Origin: Sporosarcina luteola | Lineage (GTDB): Bacteria > Bacillota > Bacilli > Bacillales_A > Planococcaceae | Length of the DNA: 64,000 bases | Reading direction: 5' to 3' | Assembly: GCF_007991495.1 (NCBI RefSeq) | Contig: NZ_BJYL01000006.1 | Span: 1-64,000 of the forward strand | Shown here: piece by piece, positions 29,563 through 38,567 of the stretch | Layout: each line of letters opens with the position of its first letter | Position numbering within the stretch: position 1 is the stretch's first letter | Position numbers and translations under genes: made by a program | Notes under the pieces: generated by a model | The model's input: only the letters and a program-made list of their open reading frames with translations | Database searches by the model: none | What the model was told of the DNA's origin: nothing

Positions 29563-30039
29563 TTGATACTAGGGAAGAAGAGGCGTATAGGTAGAGAGTT
29601 TGATAAAATTGTAGTTGGAGAAAAGCTGAAGCTTACCGAAAAGATTGAGGACAAAGATCTTCTGCTTTACCTGGGCTTGACGAATGATGCAAACCCACTA
29701 TATATTCAACATGACTACGCTTCTCAAACAAAGTACGAAAAACCGGTAGTCCCGACGATCATGCTGACCGGCTTTGTCACTTCAGCCGTTTCAAAATACT
29801 TACCAGGCCCGGGGTCTCACGTTACAGAGCAGCATTTAATTTTCCCGAATCATGTCTATCATTATGAAACAATCGAATTCCTTTTCGAAGTGATCCGAGT
29901 AGAACAAGAAAACCAATCCATCATTATGATGATCGAAGCGACGAACGAGGATGGACAAACAGTTATTTCAGGGACAGTGACAGTCATTCCTCCCTCAATC
30001 CAAAAAAACCTGACTTCACAAGCAATGGATAACTTCTAA
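29563..30039 (+). CDS. MaoC-like hotdog-fold protein
   Basis: A 158-residue single-hotdog protein of the MaoC/R-hydratase family. The helix motif reads GLTNDANPLYIQHDYA: Asp and Asn-Pro are kept, but Tyr stands where hydratase-2 enzymes have the catalytic His (NPLH). It may therefore be non-catalytic or act on an unusual substrate; R-specific enoyl-CoA hydratase activity should not be assumed. The start is TTG 29563, seven bases from GGAGG, since the nearer ATG runs into a stop. It sits between icd and phoP. Confidence 0.8.
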   Translation: MILGKKRRIGREFDKIVVGEKLKLTEKIEDKDLLLYLGLTNDANPLYIQHDYASQTKYEKPVVPTIMLTGFVTSAVSKYLPGPGSHVTEQHLIFPNHVYHYETIEFLFEVIRVEQENQSIIMMIEATNEDGQTVISGTVTVIPPSIQKNLTSQAMDNF

Positions 30040-30072
30040 TATATAAGAAAAGAAATAAGACAGCTAAGGGAG

Positions 30073-30789
30073 ATGGGTGAAATCGTAAGCAAGATATTAA
30101 TTGTAGATGATGAACAACCGATTCGTACACTGCTCGATTATAATCTGAAACAATCAAACTTCGAAACAGTTATGGCGAGTGACGGCGAACAAGCCATCTT
30201 ACAAGTTGAAGATGAGAAACCTGATTTGATATTACTTGATCTTATGTTGCCCAAAATGGATGGAATAGAAGTGTGCAAAGCCTTAAGGAGCCGCAATATC
30301 AACACGCCCATCATCATGCTCACTGCGAAAGGAGAAGAGCCTGACAAGGTTTTAGGATTGGAAATCGGTGCAGATGATTATATGACGAAGCCATTCAGTC
30401 CCCGTGAAGTAATTGCACGTGTGAAGGCTGTCCTGCGACGCAGCAACGAGCGGATAGGTATTGAGGAGATAGAGGATCAGGTCCTAAAATCCGGTTCCCT
30501 CACCGTTCACCCAGAACAGTATGAAGTCTATCTTGGAGAGGAAGCATTGGAGTTTACACCGAAAGAATTCGAGCTCCTCGTCTATTTCATGCAAAATAAA
30601 AACCGCGTACTTACCCGTGATCAATTATTAAGTGCGGTTTGGAATTATGATTTTGCGGGAGACACCCGAATCGTTGATGTGCATGTCAGTCATCTCAGGG
30701 AAAAAATCGAAGAGAATACGAGAAAACCAGTTTTCATCAAGACTGTAAGAGGGATTGGATATAAGTTCGAGGAGCAAAAATCGAAATGA
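30073..30789 (+). CDS. phoP: Response regulator PhoP
   Basis: A 238-residue OmpR-type regulator of the phosphate-starvation response. A receiver domain with acceptor Asp56 (LILLDLMLPKMDG), Thr in LTAKGEE and Lys in DDYMTKPFSPRE is followed by a winged-helix DNA-binding domain (LTRDQLLSAVWNY, RIVDVHVSHLREK). The start is uncertain: ATG 30073 follows AAGGGAG with no spacing, and no better ATG, GTG or TTG is present before the conserved KILIVDDE. Its 3' end overlaps phoR by four bases (ATGA). Confidence 0.94.
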   Translation: MGEIVSKILIVDDEQPIRTLLDYNLKQSNFETVMASDGEQAILQVEDEKPDLILLDLMLPKMDGIEVCKALRSRNINTPIIMLTAKGEEPDKVLGLEIGADDYMTKPFSPREVIARVKAVLRRSNERIGIEEIEDQVLKSGSLTVHPEQYEVYLGEEALEFTPKEFELLVYFMQNKNRVLTRDQLLSAVWNYDFAGDTRIVDVHVSHLREKIEENTRKPVFIKTVRGIGYKFEEQKSK

Positions 30790-32186
30790 AACGTCTATAT
30801 TCAAAAATTCTATTGGCATTCGCCGTCATTTTTTTTGTTCTGTTGACTGGTCTTGGCATTGTCCTTGGCCAGTTTTTTCATTTGATTGACCACCAAATTA
30901 CAATTGAAGTCCAGCGCAAATATTGGTTTTTCCTACTTGTTATACTGTCTATCGCTTATCTCATTTCCCTCTTCATTGCGGCCCGTGTCATTAGACAATA
31001 TGTAAACCCTGTGGATCAAGTGACGCGAACAGCGGAAATGATAGCAAATGGAGACTATTTAGCGAGAACTCCAATTGAAGAGCTTGGAAATAACAATGAG
31101 CTCGGTATCGTTGTGAATCAGATTGCCAGAAACTTACAAGAAACTTCGATTTTACGAACAATGGAAAAAGAACGCTTGAAGACTCTGATTGAAAGCATGG
31201 GAAGCGGGCTGTTAATGTTCGGCAGAGAAGGGTCTGTCAACTTACTGAATGGTGCGTTTGAGAAAACATTTGGATTGCCTCGTGATTCATTAATTGGAAA
31301 AACGGTTAAGGAAATCGGATTGCCTGAAGGAATTGAGGCGTTGATCGAGGATGTATTCCTAACTGAACAGGTTACTGAGCGTCAAATTAGAAACGGGCAC
31401 TCATTTTTCAATGTTTATGGTGCGCCGGTTATTGGGCGCCATGGTAATTGGCTCGGCATCATCGTTGTGCTTCATGATATTACGAAGCTAATACAATTGG
31501 AAGAGGTGCGAAAAGATTTTGTTGCGAATGTTTCCCATGAATTGCGTACGCCTATTACTTCTATAAAAGGTTTTACAGAAACTTTGTTGGACGGGGCTAT
31601 GAATGAGCCAGCGATCCTAGAGGATTTTCTTGGGATTATCCAAAAGGAAAGTGATCGGCTTCATTTACTTATTGACGATTTGCTGGAACTTTCGGGAATT
31701 GAAAGGGAAGGCTTTTATTTACAATACGACGCGGTGAATATTTCGAATGTAATTGACGATGCCATGAAAATCATTTCCGGCTCACTTGAAAAAAAGGGTA
31801 TGCAAGTCGTTTTACAAGGTGAGTCCCAAATTGAGGTAGAAGCGGATAAAGATCGGCTCATCCAAGTAATGGTTAATTTATTGTCGAACGCAGTTAATTA
31901 TTCAAAAGAGGGGACGACAATTACGATTGTTACTTCCTTTACAGTCGATGAGGCTATTATTGAAGTGAAAGATGAAGGTATCGGCATTAAGCCGGCTGAG
32001 TTGCCTCGTCTTTTTGAGCGTTTTTATAGGGTCGACCGGGCACGCAGCAGAGAATCCGGAGGTACAGGACTTGGGCTCGCCATCGTTAAGCATCTAATTG
32101 AAGCACATGGCGGAAAAGTTGCTGTTGAAAGTATCATAGAAGTTGGGACGACTTTTACAATCACGCTGCCTAAAGAATCCGCGTAA
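30786..32186 (+). CDS. phoR: Phosphate sensor histidine kinase PhoR, short form
   Basis: A 466-residue kinase: TM1 (about 8-28), a loop of only about 15 residues, TM2 (about 45-67), HAMP (70-120), PAS (about 125-230), HisKA with phospho-His251 in NVSHELRTPITS, and HATPase (NLLSNAVNYSK, DEGIGIKP, GTGLGLAIVKH). B. subtilis PhoR is over 100 residues longer and has an extracytoplasmic sensor between the helices, which is missing here, so sensing must be intramembrane or cytoplasmic (PAS). Coupled to phoP by ATGA; the stop codon lies inside the terminator. Confidence 0.92.
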   Translation: MKRLYSKILLAFAVIFFVLLTGLGIVLGQFFHLIDHQITIEVQRKYWFFLLVILSIAYLISLFIAARVIRQYVNPVDQVTRTAEMIANGDYLARTPIEELGNNNELGIVVNQIARNLQETSILRTMEKERLKTLIESMGSGLLMFGREGSVNLLNGAFEKTFGLPRDSLIGKTVKEIGLPEGIEALIEDVFLTEQVTERQIRNGHSFFNVYGAPVIGRHGNWLGIIVVLHDITKLIQLEEVRKDFVANVSHELRTPITSIKGFTETLLDGAMNEPAILEDFLGIIQKESDRLHLLIDDLLELSGIEREGFYLQYDAVNISNVIDDAMKIISGSLEKKGMQVVLQGESQIEVEADKDRLIQVMVNLLSNAVNYSKEGTTITIVTSFTVDEAIIEVKDEGIGIKPAELPRLFERFYRVDRARSRESGGTGLGLAIVKHLIEAHGGKVAVESIIEVGTTFTITLPKESA

Positions 32187-32203
32187 CGCGGGTTCTTTTT
32201 TTG
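32173..32203 (+). terminator. Intrinsic terminator at the end of phoR
   Basis: AAGAATCCGCGT/ACGCGGGTTCTT stem followed by TTTTTTT; overlaps the last codons and the stop of phoR. Confidence 0.88.
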
Positions 32204-32265
32204 AAACTTATTTCAATGCTATCCGTATGATTAAGAGATACATAAGAGAAGGGGGAACTTCAAAT

Positions 32266-33240
32266 ATGAGTACACGCCGAGCATCGGTAGCAGCAGGCTT
32301 AATAATCGCAGGGATACTCTTGATAGTCATTGCATTTTCTACATGGTATACAGTTGATGAATCTGAGCAAGCTGTCGTCATTACATTCGGAAAGGCAGAC
32401 ACGCCGATTACTGAGTCAGGTTTACATTTCAAGCTGCCATGGCCAATCCAGCATGTTGAGAAGCTGTCAAAGGAGACATTCAGCCTTCAATTCGGTTACA
32501 AGCAGGACGCCAGTGGCGAACTTGTATCCTATGACAAAGAAACAAAAATGATTACAGGGGATGAATATATCGTCCTAGCAGATCTGGTCGTCCAATGGAA
32601 GATTACGGATCCCCAAAAGTACTTATTCAACTCCCAAGATCCACAGGAAATTTTGCATGATGCGACATCGGCGTCCATTAGATCTGTCATTGGTAACTCA
32701 ACTATTGACGCAGCGCTGACAGACGGAAAAGCGGAAATTGAAGGGAAGACGCGTGAATTACTAACTAGCCTTGTTGCAACATATGATATTGGCATCGCCA
32801 TCCAAGGCGTCAAGCTGCAAGACGTTGAACTGCCGAACGCAGATGTCCGCGCCTCATTCACAGCCGTAACGGATGCCAGGGAAACAAAGAATACGAAAAT
32901 TAATGAAGCGAAAAAATATGAGAATAAGCGGAAAAATGAAGCGATTGGTGAAAAGGATGCCATTAAATCGCGTTCAATCGGTCAAAAAACTGCGCGTATC
33001 GAGCAGGCATTGGGAGATGTGGCGCTCTTTAATGATCTGTATGCCGAGTATGCAAAGAACAAAACAATCACTCGCCAGCGACTAATCATTGAGACGTTGG
33101 AACAAGTATTGCCAAAAGCGAAAATTTATATTATGAACGACGACGGTGAAACGGTGAAATACTTACCGCTTCAGCAATTGGAAAATCAGAACCAAACGCC
33201 ACCGCCGGCTGAACAGAAAACGGAAGGAGGCGGGAACTGA
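32266..33240 (+). CDS. hflK: HflK, SPFH protein modulating FtsH
   Basis: A 324-residue prohibitin/SPFH-family protein with one N-terminal membrane helix (about 9-30, LIIAGILLIVIAFSTWYTV), an SPFH domain beginning at ESEQAVVITFGK, and a charged coiled coil (about 205-260, KINEAKKYENKRKNEA). HflK forms a large cage with HflC around FtsH and limits its proteolysis of membrane proteins. An in-frame start at 32143 lies inside phoR; ATG 32266 follows AAGGGGGAA. Its stop overlaps the hflC start by one base. Confidence 0.9.
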   Translation: MSTRRASVAAGLIIAGILLIVIAFSTWYTVDESEQAVVITFGKADTPITESGLHFKLPWPIQHVEKLSKETFSLQFGYKQDASGELVSYDKETKMITGDEYIVLADLVVQWKITDPQKYLFNSQDPQEILHDATSASIRSVIGNSTIDAALTDGKAEIEGKTRELLTSLVATYDIGIAIQGVKLQDVELPNADVRASFTAVTDARETKNTKINEAKKYENKRKNEAIGEKDAIKSRSIGQKTARIEQALGDVALFNDLYAEYAKNKTITRQRLIIETLEQVLPKAKIYIMNDDGETVKYLPLQQLENQNQTPPPAEQKTEGGGN

Positions 33241-34241
33241 TGTCAAATGAAAATAATCCATTCAAAAGCATAGAAGAGAAATTTATGGAGCGTCAGCGGG
33301 CGAAGCAGCAAAAAGCGGCAGATCCGAATAAAGTCATCACACCGAAACGCCCGTTCAACACTCGGAAATTCGTAAAAAATGCAATTGGCCTTACAGTTAT
33401 ATTTGCCATTGCCGTCATCCTCTTGGCTAACGTATTCGTCGTAAAAGAAGACGAATTCCGTGTCGTCCGTCAGTTCGGTGAAATTTCCAGAGTTATACAG
33501 GACCCGGGCTTGAACATGAAGATTCCTTTCATTCAAACCGTATCGACTTTGCCGAAAAGCCAGATGACATATAACGTATCCGAAGCTGAAATCAGCACAA
33601 AGGATAAAAAGAGGATCATTATCGACAACTACGCCGTCTGGAAAATCACAAACCCGCAGGAAATGATTTCGAATGCAAGAAATATTGTCAATGCAGAAGC
33701 GAGAATGGAAGAATTCATCTATTCTGTCATCCGGAATGAGATGGGTAAACTCGATTACGTCGATGTCGTCAATGATAAAAACACTTCTCGCGGAGACTTG
33801 AATGATGTCGTCACAGCAAAAGTGAACGAATTCCTCGATGAAGGTAATTTCGGCATCAAAGTGATTGATGTGCGGATGAAACGGATTGACCTTCCGCAGG
33901 AAAACGAGCAATCGATCTACACACGTATGATCTCCGAGCGTGAGTCGAAAGCACAGGAATACCTATCGGAAGGAGATGCAGAAAGGCAAAGGATCGAAGC
34001 GGAAACAGACCGGGAAGTACAGGAATTGCTTGCGACTGCAAAAAAAGACGCAGCAATCATCCATGCTGAGGGGGAAGCTGAAGCTGCCAAAATCTATAAT
34101 AATGCCTTCTCAAAAGACCCAGAGTTCTACAATTTATATCGTACATTGCAGTCATATTCAAGAACGATTGGTGAAGATACGATGATCATCATGCCAGCCG
34201 ATTCTCCATATGCGAAAATATTGACAGGTTACCTAGAATAA
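33240..34241 (+). CDS. hflC: HflC, SPFH protein modulating FtsH
   Basis: A 333-residue partner of HflK. A basic cytoplasmic N-terminus (1-48) precedes one membrane helix (about 50-70), the SPFH domain (VKEDEFRVVRQFGEI) and an Ala/Glu-rich coiled coil (YLSEGDAERQRIEAETDREV). It overlaps hflK by one base and has AAGGAGG inside the end of hflK. Its cytoplasmic extension before the helix is longer than in E. coli HflC, whose helix is near the N-terminus. HflKC is not, as I recall, part of the B. subtilis 168 gene set at this locus. Confidence 0.9.
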   Translation: MSNENNPFKSIEEKFMERQRAKQQKAADPNKVITPKRPFNTRKFVKNAIGLTVIFAIAVILLANVFVVKEDEFRVVRQFGEISRVIQDPGLNMKIPFIQTVSTLPKSQMTYNVSEAEISTKDKKRIIIDNYAVWKITNPQEMISNARNIVNAEARMEEFIYSVIRNEMGKLDYVDVVNDKNTSRGDLNDVVTAKVNEFLDEGNFGIKVIDVRMKRIDLPQENEQSIYTRMISERESKAQEYLSEGDAERQRIEAETDREVQELLATAKKDAAIIHAEGEAEAAKIYNNAFSKDPEFYNLYRTLQSYSRTIGEDTMIIMPADSPYAKILTGYLE

Positions 34242-34244
34242 CAA

Positions 34245-34304
34245 ACGACGTCATTTTCATTTATCCTTGCCAACTGGTAAGATAAATGGAGATGACGTTT
34301 TTTA
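34245..34304 (+). terminator. Intrinsic terminator after hflC
   Basis: AACGTCATC/CATTTATC-type long stem: ACGTCAT and CATTTATC pair with GATAAATG and ATGACGT, followed by T7. Confidence 0.85.
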
Positions 34305-34322
34305 TTAAGGGAGTGAGCGGAG

Positions 34323-36947
34323 TTGTCAAAAAATAAAATTGTATTATTAGATGGAAATAGTTTGGCGTATCGTGCATTTTTCGCATTGCCATTATTGACG
34401 AATGATACAGGCATCCATACAAATGCCGTATATGGGTTTACGATGATGCTGCAGAACATTTTAGAAGAGGAAAAGCCGACGCATCTATTAGTCGCTTGGG
34501 ACGCAGGTAAAACGACATTCAGACATTCAACATTCAGTGAATACAAAGGCGGCCGGCAAAAAACGCCACCTGAGCTATCTGAACAGTTTCCGTACTTGCG
34601 GAAATTACTAGATGCATACCGAATCCCGCAATATGAGCTGGACCAATATGAAGCGGACGACATTATAGGGACATTAAGCAAGACTGGCGACGCAGATGGA
34701 AGTGAAGTCATCATCATCTCAGGTGATAAAGACTTGACCCAACTTGCAAGCGACCATACAACAGTATGCATTACTCGAAAAGGCATTACAGATCTTGAAA
34801 AATATACGCCAGCACATATCATGGAAAAGTATGGCATTGCACCAGAGCAAATCATAGATATGAAAGGCTTAATGGGAGATGCATCCGACAATATTCCTGG
34901 AGTTCCTGGGGTGGGGGAGAAAACGGCCCTGAAACTATTAAAGGAATATGGCACAGTCGAGAAGGTTTACGAATCATTGGATGCGGTTTCGGGCAAGAAA
35001 CTTAAAGAGAATTTAACTGAACATGAGGAACAGGCGTTCATGAGCAAGAAGCTCGCAACGATAGAAGTCAATGCCCCTTTGACGATCTCAATAAAAGATC
35101 TGAATTATCCAGGCCCCGATGAAGATCATGTAAAAGCGATCTATGAAGAATTGAAATTTAAGACGTTGCTTGAAAAAATGGCCCCTCAAACGGAAAGCGG
35201 CCCGATCGAAGAAATCGATGTGCAAATCATAACGGATCCGGAAGCGTTCGATCCTGCAGATGTAATGGCAATTCATGTTGAAATGATGGATGAAAATTAC
35301 TTGGCATCGGACATTTCCGGTATTGGGATGACGGATGGTAATCAAATCGTTTTTGTCCCGTTTGAAGTGATGATGCAATCCGATAAATTAAAGGCATGGC
35401 TCCTAGATGAACAGAAGGAAAAATATACGTCTGATTCCAAAGCGACATTTGCTTCATTATTGCGACAAGGCATTGAAGTGAATGGTCTTGAATTTGACCT
35501 GTTACTTGCGACGTATATTGCGAATCCATCTTCCTCCTATACAGATGTCGCCTCGGTAGCAAAGGAATTCAACTATGTTGAAATTCAGCCCGACGAAGTT
35601 GTCTACGGAAAAGGTGCTAAAAAAGCAATGCCTGAAGAGAGGATACTTGCAGACCATGCTGGTCGAAAAGCACAAGCTGTCTGGAAACTGAAACCGATTC
35701 TTGAAGAAAAACTGCGGGAAAATGAACAATTCGAATTGTATCGTGAGCTCGAAATGCCCCTAGCCAAAATCCTGGGGAAAATGGAGTCGACAGGGGTAAA
35801 GACGGACTTAGGCATCCTCCAACAAATCGGCATTGAATTATCGGCAAAACTTTCAGAGTTGGAGTCAATCATTTATGAAATGGCTGGACAAAAATTCAAC
35901 ATTAATTCACCGAAGCAGCTAGGAGAAATTCTTTTCGAGAAAATTGGTTTAACGCCAATCAAAAAAACGAAAACCGGTTATTCAACTGCTGCCGATGTAC
36001 TGGAAAAGCTAGAAAGCGAACATGAAATCATCGGATACATTTTGACTTATCGCCAGCTTGGAAAACTGAACTCGACTTATATTGAAGGACTTTCAAAAGA
36101 AATTCATGAGGACGGCAAAATTCATACGCGTTTTCAACAGGCATTAACGCAAACAGGTCGTCTAAGCTCCATCAATCCCAATCTGCAAAACATCCCGATC
36201 CGATTGGAAGAGGGGCGTAAAATCAGAGCAGCATTTGTTCCATCCGAACCGGGCTGGTATATGTTTGCTGCGGACTATTCACAGATCGAACTTCGTGTAC
36301 TCGCCCATATGTCCGAGGACGAGAAAATGATTGCAGCATTCCGTGAAGGGGAAGATATCCATACAAAGACTGCAATGGACGTATTCGGTGTGGATAAAGA
36401 CGGAGTATCCTCTGATATGCGGCGCACTGCTAAGGCGGTCAATTTCGGTATCGTTTACGGCATCAGTGATTATGGGTTGTCTCAGAGTTTGAATATTACC
36501 CGTAAAGAAGCAGGGAAGTTTATCGATACGTACCTTGCGACGTTCCCCGGAGTGAAGCGGTATATGGAAGATATCGTAACTCAAGCAAAAATGAATGGCT
36601 ATGTCGTTACGATGATGAATAGAAGAAGATACTTGCCTGACATAACGAGCTCAAATTTCAATTTGCGAAGCTTTGCAGAAAGGACAGCTATGAATACGCC
36701 TATACAAGGAACTGCAGCGGATATCATTAAAAAAGCGATGATAGACATGGATGCGAGATTAAAGGCAGAAAACCTGCAAACGCGGATGCTGCTCCAAGTG
36801 CATGATGAATTGATTTTTGAAGCTCCGGAAAATGAGATTGAAAAATTGAAAGAAATCGTACCAGAAGTGATGGAGTCGGCATTGACGCTCGACGTTCCTT
36901 TGAAAGTCGAGTGGGCGTCCGGCTTATCTTGGTATGAAACGAAGTGA
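34323..36947 (+). CDS. polA: DNA polymerase I
   Basis: An 874-residue repair and Okazaki-fragment polymerase. An N-terminal 5'-3' exonuclease/FEN domain (1-290; KGLMGDASDNIPGVPGVGEKTA) is followed by a vestigial 3'-5' exonuclease domain (about 300-470) lacking the DxE metal motif (it reads AIHVEMMDENY), so no proofreading is expected, as in B. subtilis and Geobacillus enzymes. The polymerase domain has DYSQIELRVLAH and VHDELIFEAP with catalytic aspartates. Starts with TTG. First gene of a polA-mutM-coaE operon. Confidence 0.96.
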   Translation: MSKNKIVLLDGNSLAYRAFFALPLLTNDTGIHTNAVYGFTMMLQNILEEEKPTHLLVAWDAGKTTFRHSTFSEYKGGRQKTPPELSEQFPYLRKLLDAYRIPQYELDQYEADDIIGTLSKTGDADGSEVIIISGDKDLTQLASDHTTVCITRKGITDLEKYTPAHIMEKYGIAPEQIIDMKGLMGDASDNIPGVPGVGEKTALKLLKEYGTVEKVYESLDAVSGKKLKENLTEHEEQAFMSKKLATIEVNAPLTISIKDLNYPGPDEDHVKAIYEELKFKTLLEKMAPQTESGPIEEIDVQIITDPEAFDPADVMAIHVEMMDENYLASDISGIGMTDGNQIVFVPFEVMMQSDKLKAWLLDEQKEKYTSDSKATFASLLRQGIEVNGLEFDLLLATYIANPSSSYTDVASVAKEFNYVEIQPDEVVYGKGAKKAMPEERILADHAGRKAQAVWKLKPILEEKLRENEQFELYRELEMPLAKILGKMESTGVKTDLGILQQIGIELSAKLSELESIIYEMAGQKFNINSPKQLGEILFEKIGLTPIKKTKTGYSTAADVLEKLESEHEIIGYILTYRQLGKLNSTYIEGLSKEIHEDGKIHTRFQQALTQTGRLSSINPNLQNIPIRLEEGRKIRAAFVPSEPGWYMFAADYSQIELRVLAHMSEDEKMIAAFREGEDIHTKTAMDVFGVDKDGVSSDMRRTAKAVNFGIVYGISDYGLSQSLNITRKEAGKFIDTYLATFPGVKRYMEDIVTQAKMNGYVVTMMNRRRYLPDITSSNFNLRSFAERTAMNTPIQGTAADIIKKAMIDMDARLKAENLQTRMLLQVHDELIFEAPENEIEKLKEIVPEVMESALTLDVPLKVEWASGLSWYETK

Positions 36948-36956
36948 GGAATAAGC

Positions 36957-37829
36957 ATGCCGGAATTACCAGAAGTGGAAGGCGTTGTCCGTGAATTGTC
37001 ACCCGCTTCCAAAGGCCGCACGATTTCTGAAGTAGAAGTCTCAGACGTAATTCGAAATTCAAAGGAATTGGGTAAGGAAGCAATCGTAAAAGGAAAAACG
37101 CTTGAGGATTTTATCGAAGAGTTGTCGACAATGACGATAATGGACGTTACTAGAAGAAGTAAATACATTTATTTTCATATGGAGAAAGAGGGCCAACCCT
37201 ACCTCTTAGTCAGCCATTTAGGGATGTCGGGTGCGTGGTTTGTAGTGGATTCTTTAGATGAAGTGACGGAACGGAAATTCAGAAATCATGTTCATGTCAT
37301 TTTAAAGATGACTGATGGAGGGATGTTAGTCTACTCCGATATACGTCGGTTTGGGGAACTCCGGTTATTGAAACAGGAAGAGGATTACTCCCCATTAATG
37401 AAAATGGCACCTGAACCGTTTGATGCATCGGCGATCGAACATTTTCTTTCGATGGCTTCTATGCCGAAATATGCCCGAAAACCGATAAAAGAAGTTATTA
37501 TGGATGGCCATGTTATTTCGGGTTGTGGGAATATCTATGCAACGGAAGCCCTTTTTCAAATGAACATGCATCCTGGAAGAGCGACTGAACGAATTAGCGA
37601 CAAGAGAAAACGGGAATTATTCCAAGCAATTGTTACTGTGTTGAATGAAAGTATTGAGGCTGGTGGAAGCTCCATTTCGGATTACCGGAATATTAACGGA
37701 GAAGCGGGAACGATGCAAACCCGTCTAAAGATGTATGGGAAAAAAGTGTGTGGAACATGCGCCAGCATGACGAAGAGCATGAAGATAGCCGGAAGAACAT
37801 CCGTCTATTGCCCGAAATGCCAAAGATGA
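36957..37829 (+). CDS. mutM: Formamidopyrimidine-DNA glycosylase MutM
   Basis: A 290-residue Fpg/Nei-family glycosylase/AP lyase removing 8-oxoguanine. The catalytic Pro2-Glu3 are in MPELPEVEGV, the family Lys lies in RRSKYIYF, and the C-terminal zinc finger is CGTCASMTK...CPKCQR. SGCGNIYATEALF is the conserved helix-two-turn-helix region. Nine bases after polA, with GTGAGGA as ribosome-binding site, and 15 bases before coaE. Confidence 0.96.
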   Translation: MPELPEVEGVVRELSPASKGRTISEVEVSDVIRNSKELGKEAIVKGKTLEDFIEELSTMTIMDVTRRSKYIYFHMEKEGQPYLLVSHLGMSGAWFVVDSLDEVTERKFRNHVHVILKMTDGGMLVYSDIRRFGELRLLKQEEDYSPLMKMAPEPFDASAIEHFLSMASMPKYARKPIKEVIMDGHVISGCGNIYATEALFQMNMHPGRATERISDKRKRELFQAIVTVLNESIEAGGSSISDYRNINGEAGTMQTRLKMYGKKVCGTCASMTKSMKIAGRTSVYCPKCQR

Positions 37830-37844
37830 GAAAGGATGAATCCG

Positions 37845-38441
37845 ATGATCATCGGTTTGACAGGAAGTATTGCGACCGGTAAAAGTACTGTGTCGCGAAT
37901 GTTAAAGGAAAAAGGGTATAAAATCGTGGATGCGGACGAGATTTCCAGGCAGGTTGTAGAACCGGGGAGCACGGTGTTAGAAGAAATAGCCAGCGTTCTC
38001 GGAAGTGACCTCATCCTACCGACTGGGGAACTTGACCGGGACAAGCTTGGTGCGCTTATATTCAACGATCCGCTTGAACGTGAAAAGCTTAATAAAATCA
38101 TTCATCCTGCCATCAGACAAGAGATGGTTCGCCAAAAGGAATTTTGGTTAGAAAAAGGCAGTCATACCGTTATTATGGATATCCCGTTGCTATTTGAAAG
38201 CAAGCTCCAATCCTATGTCGAAAAGATTATTGTCGTGTCAGTCGCACCTTCCATCCAGCGTGAACGTCTGATGGCGAGAAACAATTTGTCATTGGAGGAA
38301 GCGGATGCGCGCATCACTTCCCAACTTCCCGTTTCGGAAAAAGAAAAGGGTGCGGATGCGGTCATTAATAATGATGGGACTTTGGAAGAAACAGAACGAC
38401 AACTAGATGCAATCCTATCGAAGTGGAATGCGAAGTTATAA
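37845..38441 (+). CDS. coaE: Dephospho-CoA kinase
   Basis: Last step of coenzyme A synthesis. A 198-residue P-loop kinase with GSIATGKST at residues 8-16, the DADEISRQVVEPGS substrate loop, and LLFESKLQ. ATG 37836 is directly next to AAAGG, so ATG 37845 (nine-base spacing, MIIGLTGSI start) is preferred. The third gene after polA-mutM, the usual Bacillales order. Confidence 0.94.
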   Translation: MIIGLTGSIATGKSTVSRMLKEKGYKIVDADEISRQVVEPGSTVLEEIASVLGSDLILPTGELDRDKLGALIFNDPLEREKLNKIIHPAIRQEMVRQKEFWLEKGSHTVIMDIPLLFESKLQSYVEKIIVVSVAPSIQRERLMARNNLSLEEADARITSQLPVSEKEKGADAVINNDGTLEETERQLDAILSKWNAKL

Positions 38442-38487
38442 CTTCATTCTCTGAAAAGTAGAACATTGATATTTCGTTCACAAACTC

Positions 38488-38515
38488 TTTGCACCTAGTT
38501 AAAATGTGCTATACT
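38488..38515 (+). promoter_or_regulatory. gapB promoter with CcpN-like box
   Basis: -35 TTTGCA (38488-38493), 16 bp, -10 TATACT (38510-38515). TGTGCTATACT (38505-38515) fits every position of the CcpN operator consensus TRTGHYATAYW as I recall it, overlapping the -10. CcpN represses gapB during glycolysis in B. subtilis. The match includes the -10 itself, so part of the fit is expected by chance. Confidence 0.55.
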
Positions 38516-38567
38516 AATTAACGGATAAAAGATAAAAAGTATATAACATTATGCAGGAGGATATTTC

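Noticed and set aside
33243-33911. 222-residue minus-strand frame inside hflC
   Set aside because: Antisense to a clear SPFH protein; no start signal, His/Phe/Cys-rich composition.
36599-37168. 189-residue minus-strand frame across polA and mutM
   Set aside because: It spans two strongly supported genes in antisense and has no start signal.
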